Made by a program: the position numbers and the translations under genes
The notes under the pieces: model-generated
Database searches by the model: none
What the model saw: the letters and a program-made list of their open reading frames with translations, nothing else
What the model was told of the DNA's origin: nothing
Source: Bacteroidales bacterium
GTDB taxonomy: Bacteria; Bacteroidota; Bacteroidia; Bacteroidales; UBA932
Reading direction: 5' to 3'
Assembly (NCBI GenBank): GCA_017428325.1
Contig: JAFRRA010000006.1
Location: 310,001-374,000 of the forward strand
DNA length: 64,000 nucleotides
In this document: piece after piece, positions 1 to 8,541 of the stretch
How positions within the stretch are numbered: the stretch's first letter is position 1
Layout of the letters: every line of letters starts with the position of its first letter

Positions 1-1
1 C

Positions 2-1909
2 TATACTATTCCTGCCAATATATTCTCAGATTGTCCTGAATTCAGTTACAGAGGTTTTGAACTGGATGTTTCCAGGACCTGGAGACCAGCGGAAGATATC
101 TACAAGGTGCTGGACTGGATGGCATATCACAAGCTCAACAAATTTCATTGGCATCTTACGGATGACCAGGGCTGGAGAGTTGAGATAAAGTCTCTTCCTC
201 TGCTTACGGAAAAGGGTGCCTGGAGAGGACCGGGTGAAGTGATTCCGTCAAGCTTCGGATCCGGGAACAAAAGATATGGAGGATTCTATACCCAGCAGGA
301 AATCAAGGATATAGTAAAGTATGCCGCTGAAAGGAACATCGAGATAATTCCTGAAATCGAGACCCCTGGACACAGTGCCGCAATTGCCGCTAGCTATCCT
401 GAAATTCTCTGTGAATTTCCTGAAGACACATCGGTGAACGAAACTGGATACAGTCGTGAAATCTGGTGCGTGGCAAAGGAGAGCAACTACGAAATTATAG
501 AGAAGATCATAAAGGAAATGGCGGAGATGTTTCCTTCCGGAATAATCAATATGGGAGGAGACGAGGTCAACCGCTTCAACTGGGAAAAATGCCCTGACTG
601 CCAGGCTCTTATGAAAAAGATGGGAATGACTGATACCGAGCAGCTGCATTTCTATTTCGTGTCAAGGGTTAATCAGATAGCAAAGAAGTACGGAAAGAAG
701 ATAGCCGGATGGGAAGAGATAATGTACTCGGAAGACATAAAGGACAATTCTCTCATCTATGTATGGCACAGCAAAAAGTGGGGGCCGATGGCTGTACAGA
801 ACGGATTCGACTGTGTGATGCAGGCCGCTGAATACGTGTATCTTGACATGCAGCAGTCTCCGCTGGAAAGAGGCCATAACTGGGCAAGGGTTATTCCGCT
901 GGATGTTATGTATTCATACGATCCTATCGCACTTGCGGCAGCGGGACCGGACAGTGGAAAGGCGGCATCCAACCTTGAACTTGCAAAAAGACACGTGGTG
1001 GGAATTCAGGCAGGACTATGGGAAGAACTAGGAAACCGTCCTGAGAATTTTGTGGAATACCAGATGTTCCCTAGGATTTGCGCCCTGGCGGAAACCGGAT
1101 GGGGAACTTCCAGGACAATAGCTGACAGTGCGGCAAACTACAAGTATTTCTATGACCGTCTTACACAGGCTCATTTTGCAAGGCTGATGAATATGGGAAT
1201 AAGATTCAGGGTTCCATATCCGGAAGTAAAAGCGGAACGTGTTGCATATACAAAAACAGATGTGCTCAGAGACGAGTCTTACATGCGTCCTTACAAGATT
1301 ACCGTTACTCCTCCGTATGAAGGAGCGGTTGTAAGATACGCCATTGTCTCTCCTTGGACAGCAACAGACGGTATCAGAGGACAGAAGGATACAACCAATT
1401 ACAAGTATGTTTATACCGAGCCTATAATTACCAAGAACATAGCAAATTACAGATTTGCTACATTCGCTTCCGATACCCTTCATTCCATTGGAGTTGCGGT
1501 TTCAAACGTGCCACTTCAGCCATTTGTCATCCAGCCTCATTTTACTGTCGAGACTAACATGAAAGTGTCCGAGAAGAACCTCAGCATTCTCAAAGAATAT
1601 CAGGAGAAGAAATACTGCAGGTTTGAAGGCAGGGCAAAGGCCGGAGATTACATTACATTCATATTCGACGAGCCTGTGGAATGTTCTGTAATAGACATTC
1701 TTACAGGAAGGTCAAACGTGGATTTCTACGGTCTTACGGAAGGTTATGCGGAATACTCGGAAGATGGAGTTAACTATAAGGGCAAAGCAGAGGTTGACTG
1801 CAGCCGTATTGTGCTTACTCCGAACACTAAAGTAAAAAGTGTAAGGATAACCGTAACCGGAGAAAGCGATGCCCAGAATTTCTATCTGACACCGCTGAAA
1901 ATCTACTAG
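2..1909 (+). CDS. Beta-N-acetylhexosaminidase, GH20 family (5' end outside window)
   Basis: The first 635 visible codons read open from the window edge, so the N-terminus (signal peptide and GH20b domain) is missing. The visible part starts in the GH20 catalytic barrel with a YRGFELDVSR stretch, followed by HWHLTDDQGWR. The catalytic Asp-Glu pair lies in MGGDEV (nt 551-568). GH20 enzymes use substrate-assisted catalysis to remove terminal GlcNAc or GalNAc from glycans. After the barrel (from about nt 1190) there is a C-terminal region of roughly 230 residues resembling the Ig/FN3-like and discoidin-like modules found in Bacteroidota hexosaminidases. It is probably periplasmic or surface-attached and used in host or fungal glycan foraging, which is inference. 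It converges on the next gene with a 1-bp gap. Confidence 0.93.
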   Translation, partial: YTIPANIFSDCPEFSYRGFELDVSRTWRPAEDIYKVLDWMAYHKLNKFHWHLTDDQGWRVEIKSLPLLTEKGAWRGPGEVIPSSFGSGNKRYGGFYTQQEIKDIVKYAAERNIEIIPEIETPGHSAAIAASYPEILCEFPEDTSVNETGYSREIWCVAKESNYEIIEKIIKEMAEMFPSGIINMGGDEVNRFNWEKCPDCQALMKKMGMTDTEQLHFYFVSRVNQIAKKYGKKIAGWEEIMYSEDIKDNSLIYVWHSKKWGPMAVQNGFDCVMQAAEYVYLDMQQSPLERGHNWARVIPLDVMYSYDPIALAAAGPDSGKAASNLELAKRHVVGIQAGLWEELGNRPENFVEYQMFPRICALAETGWGTSRTIADSAANYKYFYDRLTQAHFARLMNMGIRFRVPYPEVKAERVAYTKTDVLRDESYMRPYKITVTPPYEGAVVRYAIVSPWTATDGIRGQKDTTNYKYVYTEPIITKNIANYRFATFASDTLHSIGVAVSNVPLQPFVIQPHFTVETNMKVSEKNLSILKEYQEKKYCRFEGRAKAGDYITFIFDEPVECSVIDILTGRSNVDFYGLTEGYAEYSEDGVNYKGKAEVDCSRIVLTPNTKVKSVRITVTGESDAQNFYLTPLKIY

Positions 1910-1910
1910 A

Positions 1911-3125
1911 TTATTTCAGTCCCTGATAGGCGGAGCGGAGGACTTCATCTATGTACTTGTTGAAGAGGTTCAGGTGCTTTTTGTCAAGAGTGCCGGCACG
2001 GAGGTCATCGATTATCTGCTCTGATTCTTCAAGTATCTTGTTCTCTGCGATTTTAAGTTTTTGGCTATAACCGGTTCCTTCACTGTTATAGAGAATTCCG
2101 TAGTGGAAATACTTGCTGCCGTTGCCTCTTGTGATAGGAAAGAGTTCCTTCTTCAGATTAAGTACCTGGTCACATACCCAGCAGTTGTTCTTTTTTACCT
2201 TGGATGAACCTTTGGTCAGGGTGGAAGGAATCATCTTAGGATATTTCATAAATACCGGAACCATTACTGCGAGAGGGCCGTAACCCATTCCGCACCAATA
2301 GATTGTATTGGCTGCATCTTCTCCTTCCTTCACGCCCTGGAAGATGGAAATGGCGCTTGTGGATTTTCTCGGGATGAAGTCCTGGTCCATAAACCATCCG
2401 TTTGTTTTCTCGGCGATATCTGAGTTTCTCAAGTCTGCCTTTAATACGGAATGGTAGAAGGATCTTGAAAGCTGGTCCATTATCCATTCAGGGGTGAACT
2501 TCACGCCTTCCTTGTATGCCTTGTCAACAATATCCGTTGCGTTGCCCCATCTTACATAACCCATACCCTTGTCTTCCTTTCCGCTTCTGGAATAGTTGGT
2601 CCAGATAAGATAGCCTTCAGGAGCAAGTTTCTCATCATTTGCATCGAATTTTACCCAAGTTCTTGTATTTACCTCATAATAAGCAGCTCCGCCTTCTGCA
2701 TCGATTACTCCAAAATTGGCTTCAACGGCAAGAGGTTTTCTGATGGTATCCAGAAGATTCTCGAAATCCTTGAGGGTTCTGCAAATTGCAAGTGCTTTGT
2801 ACATCAAAGTTCCTTCTCCGTCCTGAAGATCCTTTTCTTCCGGAATCGCAAGGTTGTAGCTGGCGGTGTTCATTATGCAGAATCCAACCTCGTTGCTTCC
2901 TGCCCATACCTCTCCGCCCTTATGCGGGGAATTCACAAGGCCCACAAAGCCATATTTCTTTCCCTTTATGTATTCCAGGCGGTTGTTGAGTTCTCCGGTA
3001 TCGCGGTTTTTCCACATGAGAGGTCTTCCGTCCTTTGTGCATTTGCCGGTGAATATCGCTGAGGTGCAGGCAAAAACATCTACACTGAGCATAGATATAA
3101 GGATAATTGCAAGAAGCTTTTTCAT
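1911..3125 (-). CDS. Exported Ntn-hydrolase, C45/choloylglycine-hydrolase-like
   Basis: This 404-residue protein has a signal peptide (about residues 1-19, ending VFA) followed directly by Cys20. The sequence after it, CTSAIF, then RPLMWKNRD, resembles the N-terminal nucleophile segment of linear amide hydrolases (acyl-CoA:6-APA acyltransferase and choloylglycine-hydrolase-like proteins). In this superfamily the amino-terminal Cys, exposed by processing, attacks an amide bond. Here signal-peptidase cleavage after Ala19 would itself expose the nucleophile. The natural substrate cannot be read from sequence; N-acyl amino acids, peptides or bile-acid-like amides are possible. A lipoprotein reading (VFAC as lipobox) is less likely because of Phe at -2 and because lipidation would block the nucleophile. 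It ends 1 bp from the convergent hexosaminidase. Confidence 0.72.
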   Translation of the reverse strand: MKKLLAIILISMLSVDVFACTSAIFTGKCTKDGRPLMWKNRDTGELNNRLEYIKGKKYGFVGLVNSPHKGGEVWAGSNEVGFCIMNTASYNLAIPEEKDLQDGEGTLMYKALAICRTLKDFENLLDTIRKPLAVEANFGVIDAEGGAAYYEVNTRTWVKFDANDEKLAPEGYLIWTNYSRSGKEDKGMGYVRWGNATDIVDKAYKEGVKFTPEWIMDQLSRSFYHSVLKADLRNSDIAEKTNGWFMDQDFIPRKSTSAISIFQGVKEGEDAANTIYWCGMGYGPLAVMVPVFMKYPKMIPSTLTKGSSKVKKNNCWVCDQVLNLKKELFPITRGNGSKYFHYGILYNSEGTGYSQKLKIAENKILEESEQIIDDLRAGTLDKKHLNLFNKYIDEVLRSAYQGLK

Positions 3126-3159
3126 AATCGGTACAGATATTTTTATAGGGTTATGCTTT

Positions 3160-4194
3160 TCAGAATAATGACAGGTCTCTGTAAGGAGAGATTCCGAGAT
3201 GTTTGTAGCTGAGTTCAGTCACTTCCCTTCCTCTCGGAGTTCTTCTTATGAAGCCTTCCTGGATAAGGAAAGGTTCATAGACTTCCTCTATGGTGCCGGC
3301 ATCTTCCCCGACTGCTGTTGCAATGGTGGTAAGGCCGACAGGTCCGCCCTTGAACTTGGATATTATTGTGGACAGAATCTTGTTGTCCATCTGGTCAAGT
3401 CCGCGCTTGTCTATATTGAGGGCATCCAGGGAATATCTTGTGATTTCAAGGTCCACGTCTCCGTTGCCTTTTACCTGGGCGAAATCCCTTACTCTCCTGA
3501 GCAGTGAATTAGCTATACGTGGAGTTCCGCGGCTACGGCAGGCAATTTCCTTGGCAGCCTGGTCATCTATGTCTATATCCAGGATTTTTGCGGAACGCTT
3601 TACAATTTTCTTAAGGGTATCAGTGTTGTAATATTCCAGATGGCAGTTTATTCCGAATCTTGCCCTAAGAGGTGCGGAAAGAAGTCCGCTGCGTGTGGTT
3701 GCTCCAACAAGGGTGAAAGGATTGAGAGTGATCTGAACGCTCCTTGCTCCCGGACCCTTGTCTATCATAATGTCTATGCGGAAATCCTCCATCGCGGAGT
3801 AAAGATATTCCTCAACGATCTTTGGAAGACGGTGAATCTCGTCTATGAAAAGCACGTCTCCGCTTTCAAGGGAAGTCAAAAGACCGGCAAGGTCTCCCGG
3901 CTTGTCCAGGATAGGGCCGGAAGTGACTTTCATATCCACTCCCATCTCGTTGGAGATTATGTTTGCAAGGGTAGTCTTTCCAAGACCCGGAGGACCGAAC
4001 AGCAGCGTATGGTCCAGGCTCTCGCCCCTCATTTTGGCAGCCTTCACAAATACCTTCAGGTTTTCCACCACTTTCTCCTGGCCGGAGAAGTCCTCAAACT
4101 CCTTAGGCCGCACCAGAGACTCTATCTCCCTGTCTGAAGACGGCTCTATTTCCCGCGGATTGAATTTCTCTATTTCCTGGTTGTCCGATATCAT
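3160..4194 (-). CDS. ruvB: Holliday junction branch-migration ATPase RuvB
   Basis: RuvB is the AAA+ motor that, with RuvA, drives branch migration of Holliday junctions. The 344-residue protein has Walker A GPPGLGKT (residues 67-74), Walker B DEIH (118-121), a sensor-1 region (GATTRSG), an arginine-finger region (PLRARFG) and the C-terminal winged helix ([32 protein letters not shown]). An in-frame start nine codons upstream (4221) exists. I chose ATG at 4194 because it matches the family N-terminus and sits 5 nt after a TATCTTTG promoter box that would lie inside the longer reading. ruvA and ruvC are not next to it. The gene is divergent from mfd across a 279-bp region. Confidence 0.97.
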   Translation of the reverse strand: MISDNQEIEKFNPREIEPSSDREIESLVRPKEFEDFSGQEKVVENLKVFVKAAKMRGESLDHTLLFGPPGLGKTTLANIISNEMGVDMKVTSGPILDKPGDLAGLLTSLESGDVLFIDEIHRLPKIVEEYLYSAMEDFRIDIMIDKGPGARSVQITLNPFTLVGATTRSGLLSAPLRARFGINCHLEYYNTDTLKKIVKRSAKILDIDIDDQAAKEIACRSRGTPRIANSLLRRVRDFAQVKGNGDVDLEITRYSLDALNIDKRGLDQMDNKILSTIISKFKGGPVGLTTIATAVGEDAGTIEEVYEPFLIQEGFIRRTPRGREVTELSYKHLGISPYRDLSLF

Positions 4195-4199
4195 ATAGG

Positions 4200-4207
4200 C
4201 AAAGATA
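4200..4207 (-). promoter_or_regulatory. Bacteroidota -7 box (TATCTTTG) for ruvB
   Basis: TATCTTTG on the minus strand ends 5 nt before the ruvB ATG, which implies a leaderless or nearly leaderless transcript and supports the short start. I see no clear -33 TTG at the usual distance. Confidence 0.55.
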
Positions 4208-4276
4208 CCTTTTTTACACAAGCGATACTATAACAATCATTTATTTTATAAAGATTACTTGATATTTGTTATTACC

Positions 4277-4440
4277 TGTGGAAATTGTTGAAAACAGGAA
4301 TAAATATGCCTTCTGGATATCTGGAAGGCCATTTTATATGACTCGGCGATGTTGATATGGTTTTGATTACCATGTGGGGAAAAACCGGTTTTTTGCACCG
4401 TTTTCCCTTTCATCTCCTTTTCAACAAAGTTATCAACACA
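4277..4440. other. Intergenic region with clustered DnaA-box-like motifs and inverted repeats
   Basis: The 279-bp ruvB-mfd gap is the longest non-coding stretch of the window. It holds TGTGGAAAT (4277-4285), TGTTGATAT (4350-4358), TGTGGGGAA (4373-4381) and TTATCAACA (4430-4438), which differ from the DnaA-box consensus TTATCCACA (either strand) by 2, 2, 2 and 1 bases. TTGTTGAAAA (4285-4294) and TTTTCAACAA (4418-4427) are exact inverted copies. An imperfect palindrome, GCCTTC...GATATC...GAAGGC, lies at 4308-4329. The function is unproven; it could be a DnaA-titration or DnaA-regulated site, or chance in AT-rich DNA. Confidence 0.35.
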
Positions 4441-4457
4441 GATAAGAACATATTTAA

Positions 4458-4465
4458 TAACTTTG
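4458..4465 (+). promoter_or_regulatory. Bacteroidota -7 box (TAACTTTG) for mfd
   Basis: TAACTTTG ends 8 nt before the ATG at 4474. It supports that start over the longer reading from 4357, in which the box would be coding. No clear -33 TTG is visible. Confidence 0.55.
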
Positions 4466-4473
4466 CATCCTCG

Positions 4474-7400
4474 ATGGGAAAGATGGAGGGCATAGCGGAA
4501 AAATTCAGTTCTTTGGAAGCTGTCCGCAAGATCTCTTCATTCATAGACGGGGATAATTCCTCGCTTTGCATAAAGGGACTTTTCGGATCTTCCAAGGGGA
4601 TAGTGTTGTCTTCCGCAATCACTTTAGCTTCTTCAAAGCATATCCATCTTATAATCTCGGACACAAAGGAAGGCGCGGAATATCTGTGCGGAGACCTTTA
4701 TTCCTCATTTAAGGGACAGGTTCTCTACTTTCCGTCTTCCGCTTCCTCAACTTCAAAGATAGTCACAATAAAAGACTCTTCCAACAAGGTCCAGAGAAGC
4801 ATAACTCTCAGTGCAATAAACGGTTTTGATTCTCAAGGAGATGATATTGCGATAGTTGCGTTTCCTGATTCGGTGAAGGAACTGTGCGTGACCCGTCAAG
4901 CGGTGACTGGCAGTGTGATTTGTTTGGAAGAAGGCCTGAATGTTGACTTTGAAGGCCTGAAGGAAAAACTGTTTTCCGCAGGATTCGAAAAGGTGGATTT
5001 TGTGAGCGAACCGGGACAGTTTGCCGTTCGCGGAGGAATAGTGGACATATTCTCTTATTTGGACAATGTTCCTTACAGGATAGACTTTTTCGGAAACGAG
5101 GTAGAGTCAATAAGCAAGTTCGATGTTTCGAGCCAGAGATCTTCAGAGAAAGTTTCCAGCGTGGAGATATTTCCGGATATGCAGAAACCGTCTTCCGTCA
5201 TGGCTTACGGAGGGCAGACCATATTCGACTATATAGGAAAGCAGAACTGTGTAGTATGGTCCGATACCTTTGAAGATTTCTCGGCGATGTGGGAAGGTTT
5301 CAAAGTCATATCGCTGAATGGAAGAAGCGTAAAGAGAAAAGACGCAGACACCGCTGAGGAAACGGTAAGTGTGAATTGTCTTCCGCAGCCGTCTTTCAAC
5401 AAGAATTTCTCTCTTCTGGCAGATGACATAAGGAAAAGGAATTCAGAAAAATACACGGTTTATATAAGTTCCCCGTCCCAAGACCAGGCAGAAAGGATCA
5501 GAAGTATTTTCAGGGATTCTTCCCATATAGCGAAGGACGGATATCCGGAATTTGAACATCTTGACTGTTCCGTTCACGAAGGGTTTGTATGTACGGATGC
5601 AGGGATATGCCTTTATACGGACCACCAGATTTTCGAACGATATCACAGGGTGAAGCTCCGCCGTCAGGTAGAACGCAGCGAAAGGCTTGCCATTGAGGAT
5701 CTGAACGGATATCACGTTGGTGACTACATAGTGCATATAGACCACGGTACCGGAATTTTCGGAGGACTGGTCAAGACCAATATAGGAGGCAGGGTTCAGG
5801 AGGCTGTAAAGATTATGTATCGAGACGGGGACGTGATCTTTGTTTCCGTGCACAGTCTGCACAAGATTTCCAAGTACAAGTCCAAGGATGGTGTTCCGCC
5901 AAAGATATACAAGCTCGGAAGCGGTGCCTGGAACAAGCTGAAAACGGCTACAAAGGCCAAGATCAAGGACATAGCTAAAGACCTCATAGCCCTGTATTCT
6001 GAGAGGAAGCAGTCCAGGGGATTCGCGTTTTCAGCCGACAACTATCTGCAGAATGAACTTGAGGCTTCCTTTATGTTTGAGGACACTCCGGACCAGGTGG
6101 CGGCGACCAAGGCTGTGAAGGCGGATATGGAAAGCATCAATCCTATGGACCGCCTCATATGCGGAGACGTGGGATTCGGCAAGACGGAAGTGGCTATTAG
6201 GGCTGCCTTCAAGGCGGTATGTGACAGCAAGCAGGTATGTGTTCTGGTACCGACTACCATCCTTGCCTTGCAGCACTACAAGACATTTACGGAAAGGCTG
6301 GATAAATTTCCGGTCAAGATAGATTATATAAGCCGTCTGCGCTCGGCAAAAGAAATAAAGGAGGCTGTAACCTCCCTTAAGGAAGGCAAGACGGATATCA
6401 TCATCGGAACGCATCGTCTGCTGAACAAGAAGATAGAGTTCAAGGACCTCGGCCTTCTGATCATAGACGAGGAACAGAAATTTGGAGTAGCTGCCAAGGA
6501 AAGACTGAGGCAACTTAAGGTAGAGGTTGACACTCTGACACTTACGGCAACTCCTATTCCGCGTACGCTCCAGTTCTCCCTGCTTGGCGCCAGGGATCTT
6601 TCCATAATAAACACCCCGCCGCCTAACCGTCTTCCGGTACAGACGGAAATCATAGATTTCAACGAGGATATAATCTGCGATGCCATTATGAACGAAGTTG
6701 GCCGCGGAGGACAGGTGTTCTTTGTCCACAACAGGGTGGAGGATATAGGTGCAGTGGAACAGATGATAAGGAGAGTATGTCCCCAGGTACGTACCGTCAC
6801 CGGACACGGCCAGATGGAACCGTCAAAGCTGGAAGAGAGGATGCTGGATTTCATACGTGGAGACTATGATGTCCTGATATCCACGACAATCATTGAAAAC
6901 GGCATAGATATCCCTAATGCCAACACAATGATAATCAACCAGGCGCAGATGTTCGGCCTCAGCGATCTGCATCAGCTCAGGGGAAGGGTGGGCCGCAGTA
7001 TGGTGAAGGCATATTGCTATATGATTGTGCCTCCAATGTCATCGCTGAGCGAAGATGCCAAGAGAAGGATAAAGGCAATCGAGGCTTTCAGCGAGCTTGG
7101 CAGCGGATTCAATATCGCGATGCAGGATCTGGACATAAGGGGAGCAGGCAATCTTCTCGGAGGCGAACAGAGCGGTTTCATCGCCGATATGGGATTCGAG
7201 ACATATCAGAGGATACTCAACGAAGCCTTTATGGAACTTAACTCCCAAAGAGAGGACATTCCTTTGCATCCGTCTGAGGATGTACAATTTGTTAGTGACT
7301 GTGTGTTGGATACCGATCTGGAGCTCTATATTCCGGATGATTATGTTGAACAGACAACAGAGAAGATACGCCTGTACAAGGAACTGGATTCCATGAAGGA

Positions 7401-7743
7401 TGAAAAGCAGATCGAAACATTTTTGACATCGCTTCAGGACAGGTTCGGCACTCCGCCTGAACCTGTAGTGCAGCTGTCATATGTGGTAAGGCTGAGAACC
7501 CTTGCCATGAAGCTTGGTTTCGAAAAGATAGTGATCAAGCAGGGAATAATGCTTATGTATCTCATATCAGACCAGAAATCAGCATATTACAGGACAGACC
7601 GTTTCCAGAGGCTGATAGACAGGATTTCGCTGGGCAACAGGGGAAAACTTGTCTCGAACCAGGACAATACGAAGTACTGGCTGAGGGTTTCCGGAGTGGA
7701 TTCCATAAGCAAAGCTTATGACATATTGAAGTCTCTCGAGTAG
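4474..7743 (+). CDS. mfd: Transcription-repair coupling factor Mfd
   Basis: Mfd pushes RNA polymerase stalled at DNA lesions off the template and recruits UvrA. The 1,089-residue protein shows the N-terminal UvrB-like region, an RNA-polymerase-interacting CarD-like domain (GDYIVHIDHGTGIF, around nt 5720), then an SF2 translocase with Walker A GDVGFGKT (about residue 565), LLIIDEEQKFG as the DEEQ box (about residue 664), motif III-like TATPIPRT and the translocation motif region ending GAGNLLGGEQSG. The C-terminal D7 domain follows. An upstream in-frame start at 4357 would add 39 residues without family similarity, and the -7 box at 4458 argues against it. A second ATG three codons into the gene is an alternative start. 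Length and domain order are normal for the family. Confidence 0.97.
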   Translation: MGKMEGIAEKFSSLEAVRKISSFIDGDNSSLCIKGLFGSSKGIVLSSAITLASSKHIHLIISDTKEGAEYLCGDLYSSFKGQVLYFPSSASSTSKIVTIKDSSNKVQRSITLSAINGFDSQGDDIAIVAFPDSVKELCVTRQAVTGSVICLEEGLNVDFEGLKEKLFSAGFEKVDFVSEPGQFAVRGGIVDIFSYLDNVPYRIDFFGNEVESISKFDVSSQRSSEKVSSVEIFPDMQKPSSVMAYGGQTIFDYIGKQNCVVWSDTFEDFSAMWEGFKVISLNGRSVKRKDADTAEETVSVNCLPQPSFNKNFSLLADDIRKRNSEKYTVYISSPSQDQAERIRSIFRDSSHIAKDGYPEFEHLDCSVHEGFVCTDAGICLYTDHQIFERYHRVKLRRQVERSERLAIEDLNGYHVGDYIVHIDHGTGIFGGLVKTNIGGRVQEAVKIMYRDGDVIFVSVHSLHKISKYKSKDGVPPKIYKLGSGAWNKLKTATKAKIKDIAKDLIALYSERKQSRGFAFSADNYLQNELEASFMFEDTPDQVAATKAVKADMESINPMDRLICGDVGFGKTEVAIRAAFKAVCDSKQVCVLVPTTILALQHYKTFTERLDKFPVKIDYISRLRSAKEIKEAVTSLKEGKTDIIIGTHRLLNKKIEFKDLGLLIIDEEQKFGVAAKERLRQLKVEVDTLTLTATPIPRTLQFSLLGARDLSIINTPPPNRLPVQTEIIDFNEDIICDAIMNEVGRGGQVFFVHNRVEDIGAVEQMIRRVCPQVRTVTGHGQMEPSKLEERMLDFIRGDYDVLISTTIIENGIDIPNANTMIINQAQMFGLSDLHQLRGRVGRSMVKAYCYMIVPPMSSLSEDAKRRIKAIEAFSELGSGFNIAMQDLDIRGAGNLLGGEQSGFIADMGFETYQRILNEAFMELNSQREDIPLHPSEDVQFVSDCVLDTDLELYIPDDYVEQTTEKIRLYKELDSMKDEKQIETFLTSLQDRFGTPPEPVVQLSYVVRLRTLAMKLGFEKIVIKQGIMLMYLISDQKSAYYRTDRFQRLIDRISLGNRGKLVSNQDNTKYWLRVSGVDSISKAYDILKSLE

Positions 7744-7773
7744 AACAAGTGCAGATGATATTCATTTTATGAC

Positions 7774-7781
7774 TATATTTG
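7774..7781 (+). promoter_or_regulatory. Bacteroidota -7 box (TATATTTG) for coaX
   Basis: TATATTTG lies 13 nt before the coaX ATG, in the 51-bp gap after mfd. It suggests that coaX and the genes behind it form a separate transcription unit. Confidence 0.5.
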
Positions 7782-7794
7782 AAGCCTGTATATT

Positions 7795-8541
7795 ATGGAA
7801 ACAAATCTTCTGATAGACATTGGAAATACCAACTGCAAGGTGGTTTTCTACTATAACGGAACTATGGGAAAACTTCACCGCTCTTCCGAAAGGGATGCTG
7901 TGAAATATATTAAGAGCGTTATAGAATCAGGTGACTATGAGGTAAATACAATGGTGGTAAGCAATGTGCGCACCGCTAACGCTCCTGTAGAGAAAGCCCT
8001 GAAACCCCTTTGCAAGAGGCTGATAATGCTGGACTACAGGACGGAACTTCCGGTGAATCTGGATTACGGGTTCGACGCCACGGAGCTTGGGGCTGACCGT
8101 ATAGCGGCAGCTGTGGCCGTGGCCTGCATGTTCAAGGGTCAGGACTGTATAAAATTCGACTTTGGAACGGCTATGACCATAGATTTCATAGACCATAACG
8201 GCCGTTATCTCGGAGGAAACATTTCCCTTGGCATGCGCAGCCGTTTCCGTGCCCTGAACGAATTCACTGGTTTGCTTCCGTTCATAACCCCAGACGAGGA
8301 ATTCCCTCCTGTCGGAGTCACGACAACCGGCGCAATGAGTGCCGGAGTGGTATTCGGTCTGATATTTGAAGTTGAAGGATATATAAAGAGATATCCGCAC
8401 CATACGATAATATTCACGGGCGGAGACTCTTTCTATTTTGCACACAAGATAAAGAACACCGTTTTTGCTACGCAGGACATGGTATTGCAGGGGCTTGCGT
8501 ACATAGCGGATTATTACAAGGACAAGAAGGATGAAAATTAG
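7795..8541 (+). CDS. coaX: Type III pantothenate kinase CoaX
   Basis: CoaX phosphorylates pantothenate with ATP as the first step of coenzyme A synthesis in the cytoplasm. The 248-residue protein has the ASKHA-fold motifs of the type III enzyme: DIGNTNCKVVFY (phosphate-1 loop, residues 8-19), ELGADRIAAAVA, DFGTAMTIDF (phosphate-2) and an adenosine-loop region FTGGD near the C-terminus. It lacks the P-loop of the type I (CoaA) enzyme. Its last 11 bp overlap the start of the outer-membrane barrel gene, and the two are followed by a TPR gene, lptC and a corC-like gene on the same strand. Confidence 0.95.
   Translation: METNLLIDIGNTNCKVVFYYNGTMGKLHRSSERDAVKYIKSVIESGDYEVNTMVVSNVRTANAPVEKALKPLCKRLIMLDYRTELPVNLDYGFDATELGADRIAAAVAVACMFKGQDCIKFDFGTAMTIDFIDHNGRYLGGNISLGMRSRFRALNEFTGLLPFITPDEEFPPVGVTTTGAMSAGVVFGLIFEVEGYIKRYPHHTIIFTGGDSFYFAHKIKNTVFATQDMVLQGLAYIADYYKDKKDEN

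Noticed and set aside
4357-4473. N-terminal extension of Mfd by 39 codons
   Set aside because: The extension holds the -7 box and DnaA-box-like motifs and has no similarity to Mfd N-termini.
6031-6807. A 258-codon minus-strand frame inside mfd
   Set aside because: It is antisense to the helicase motifs of Mfd, whose codons are clearly under protein constraint.
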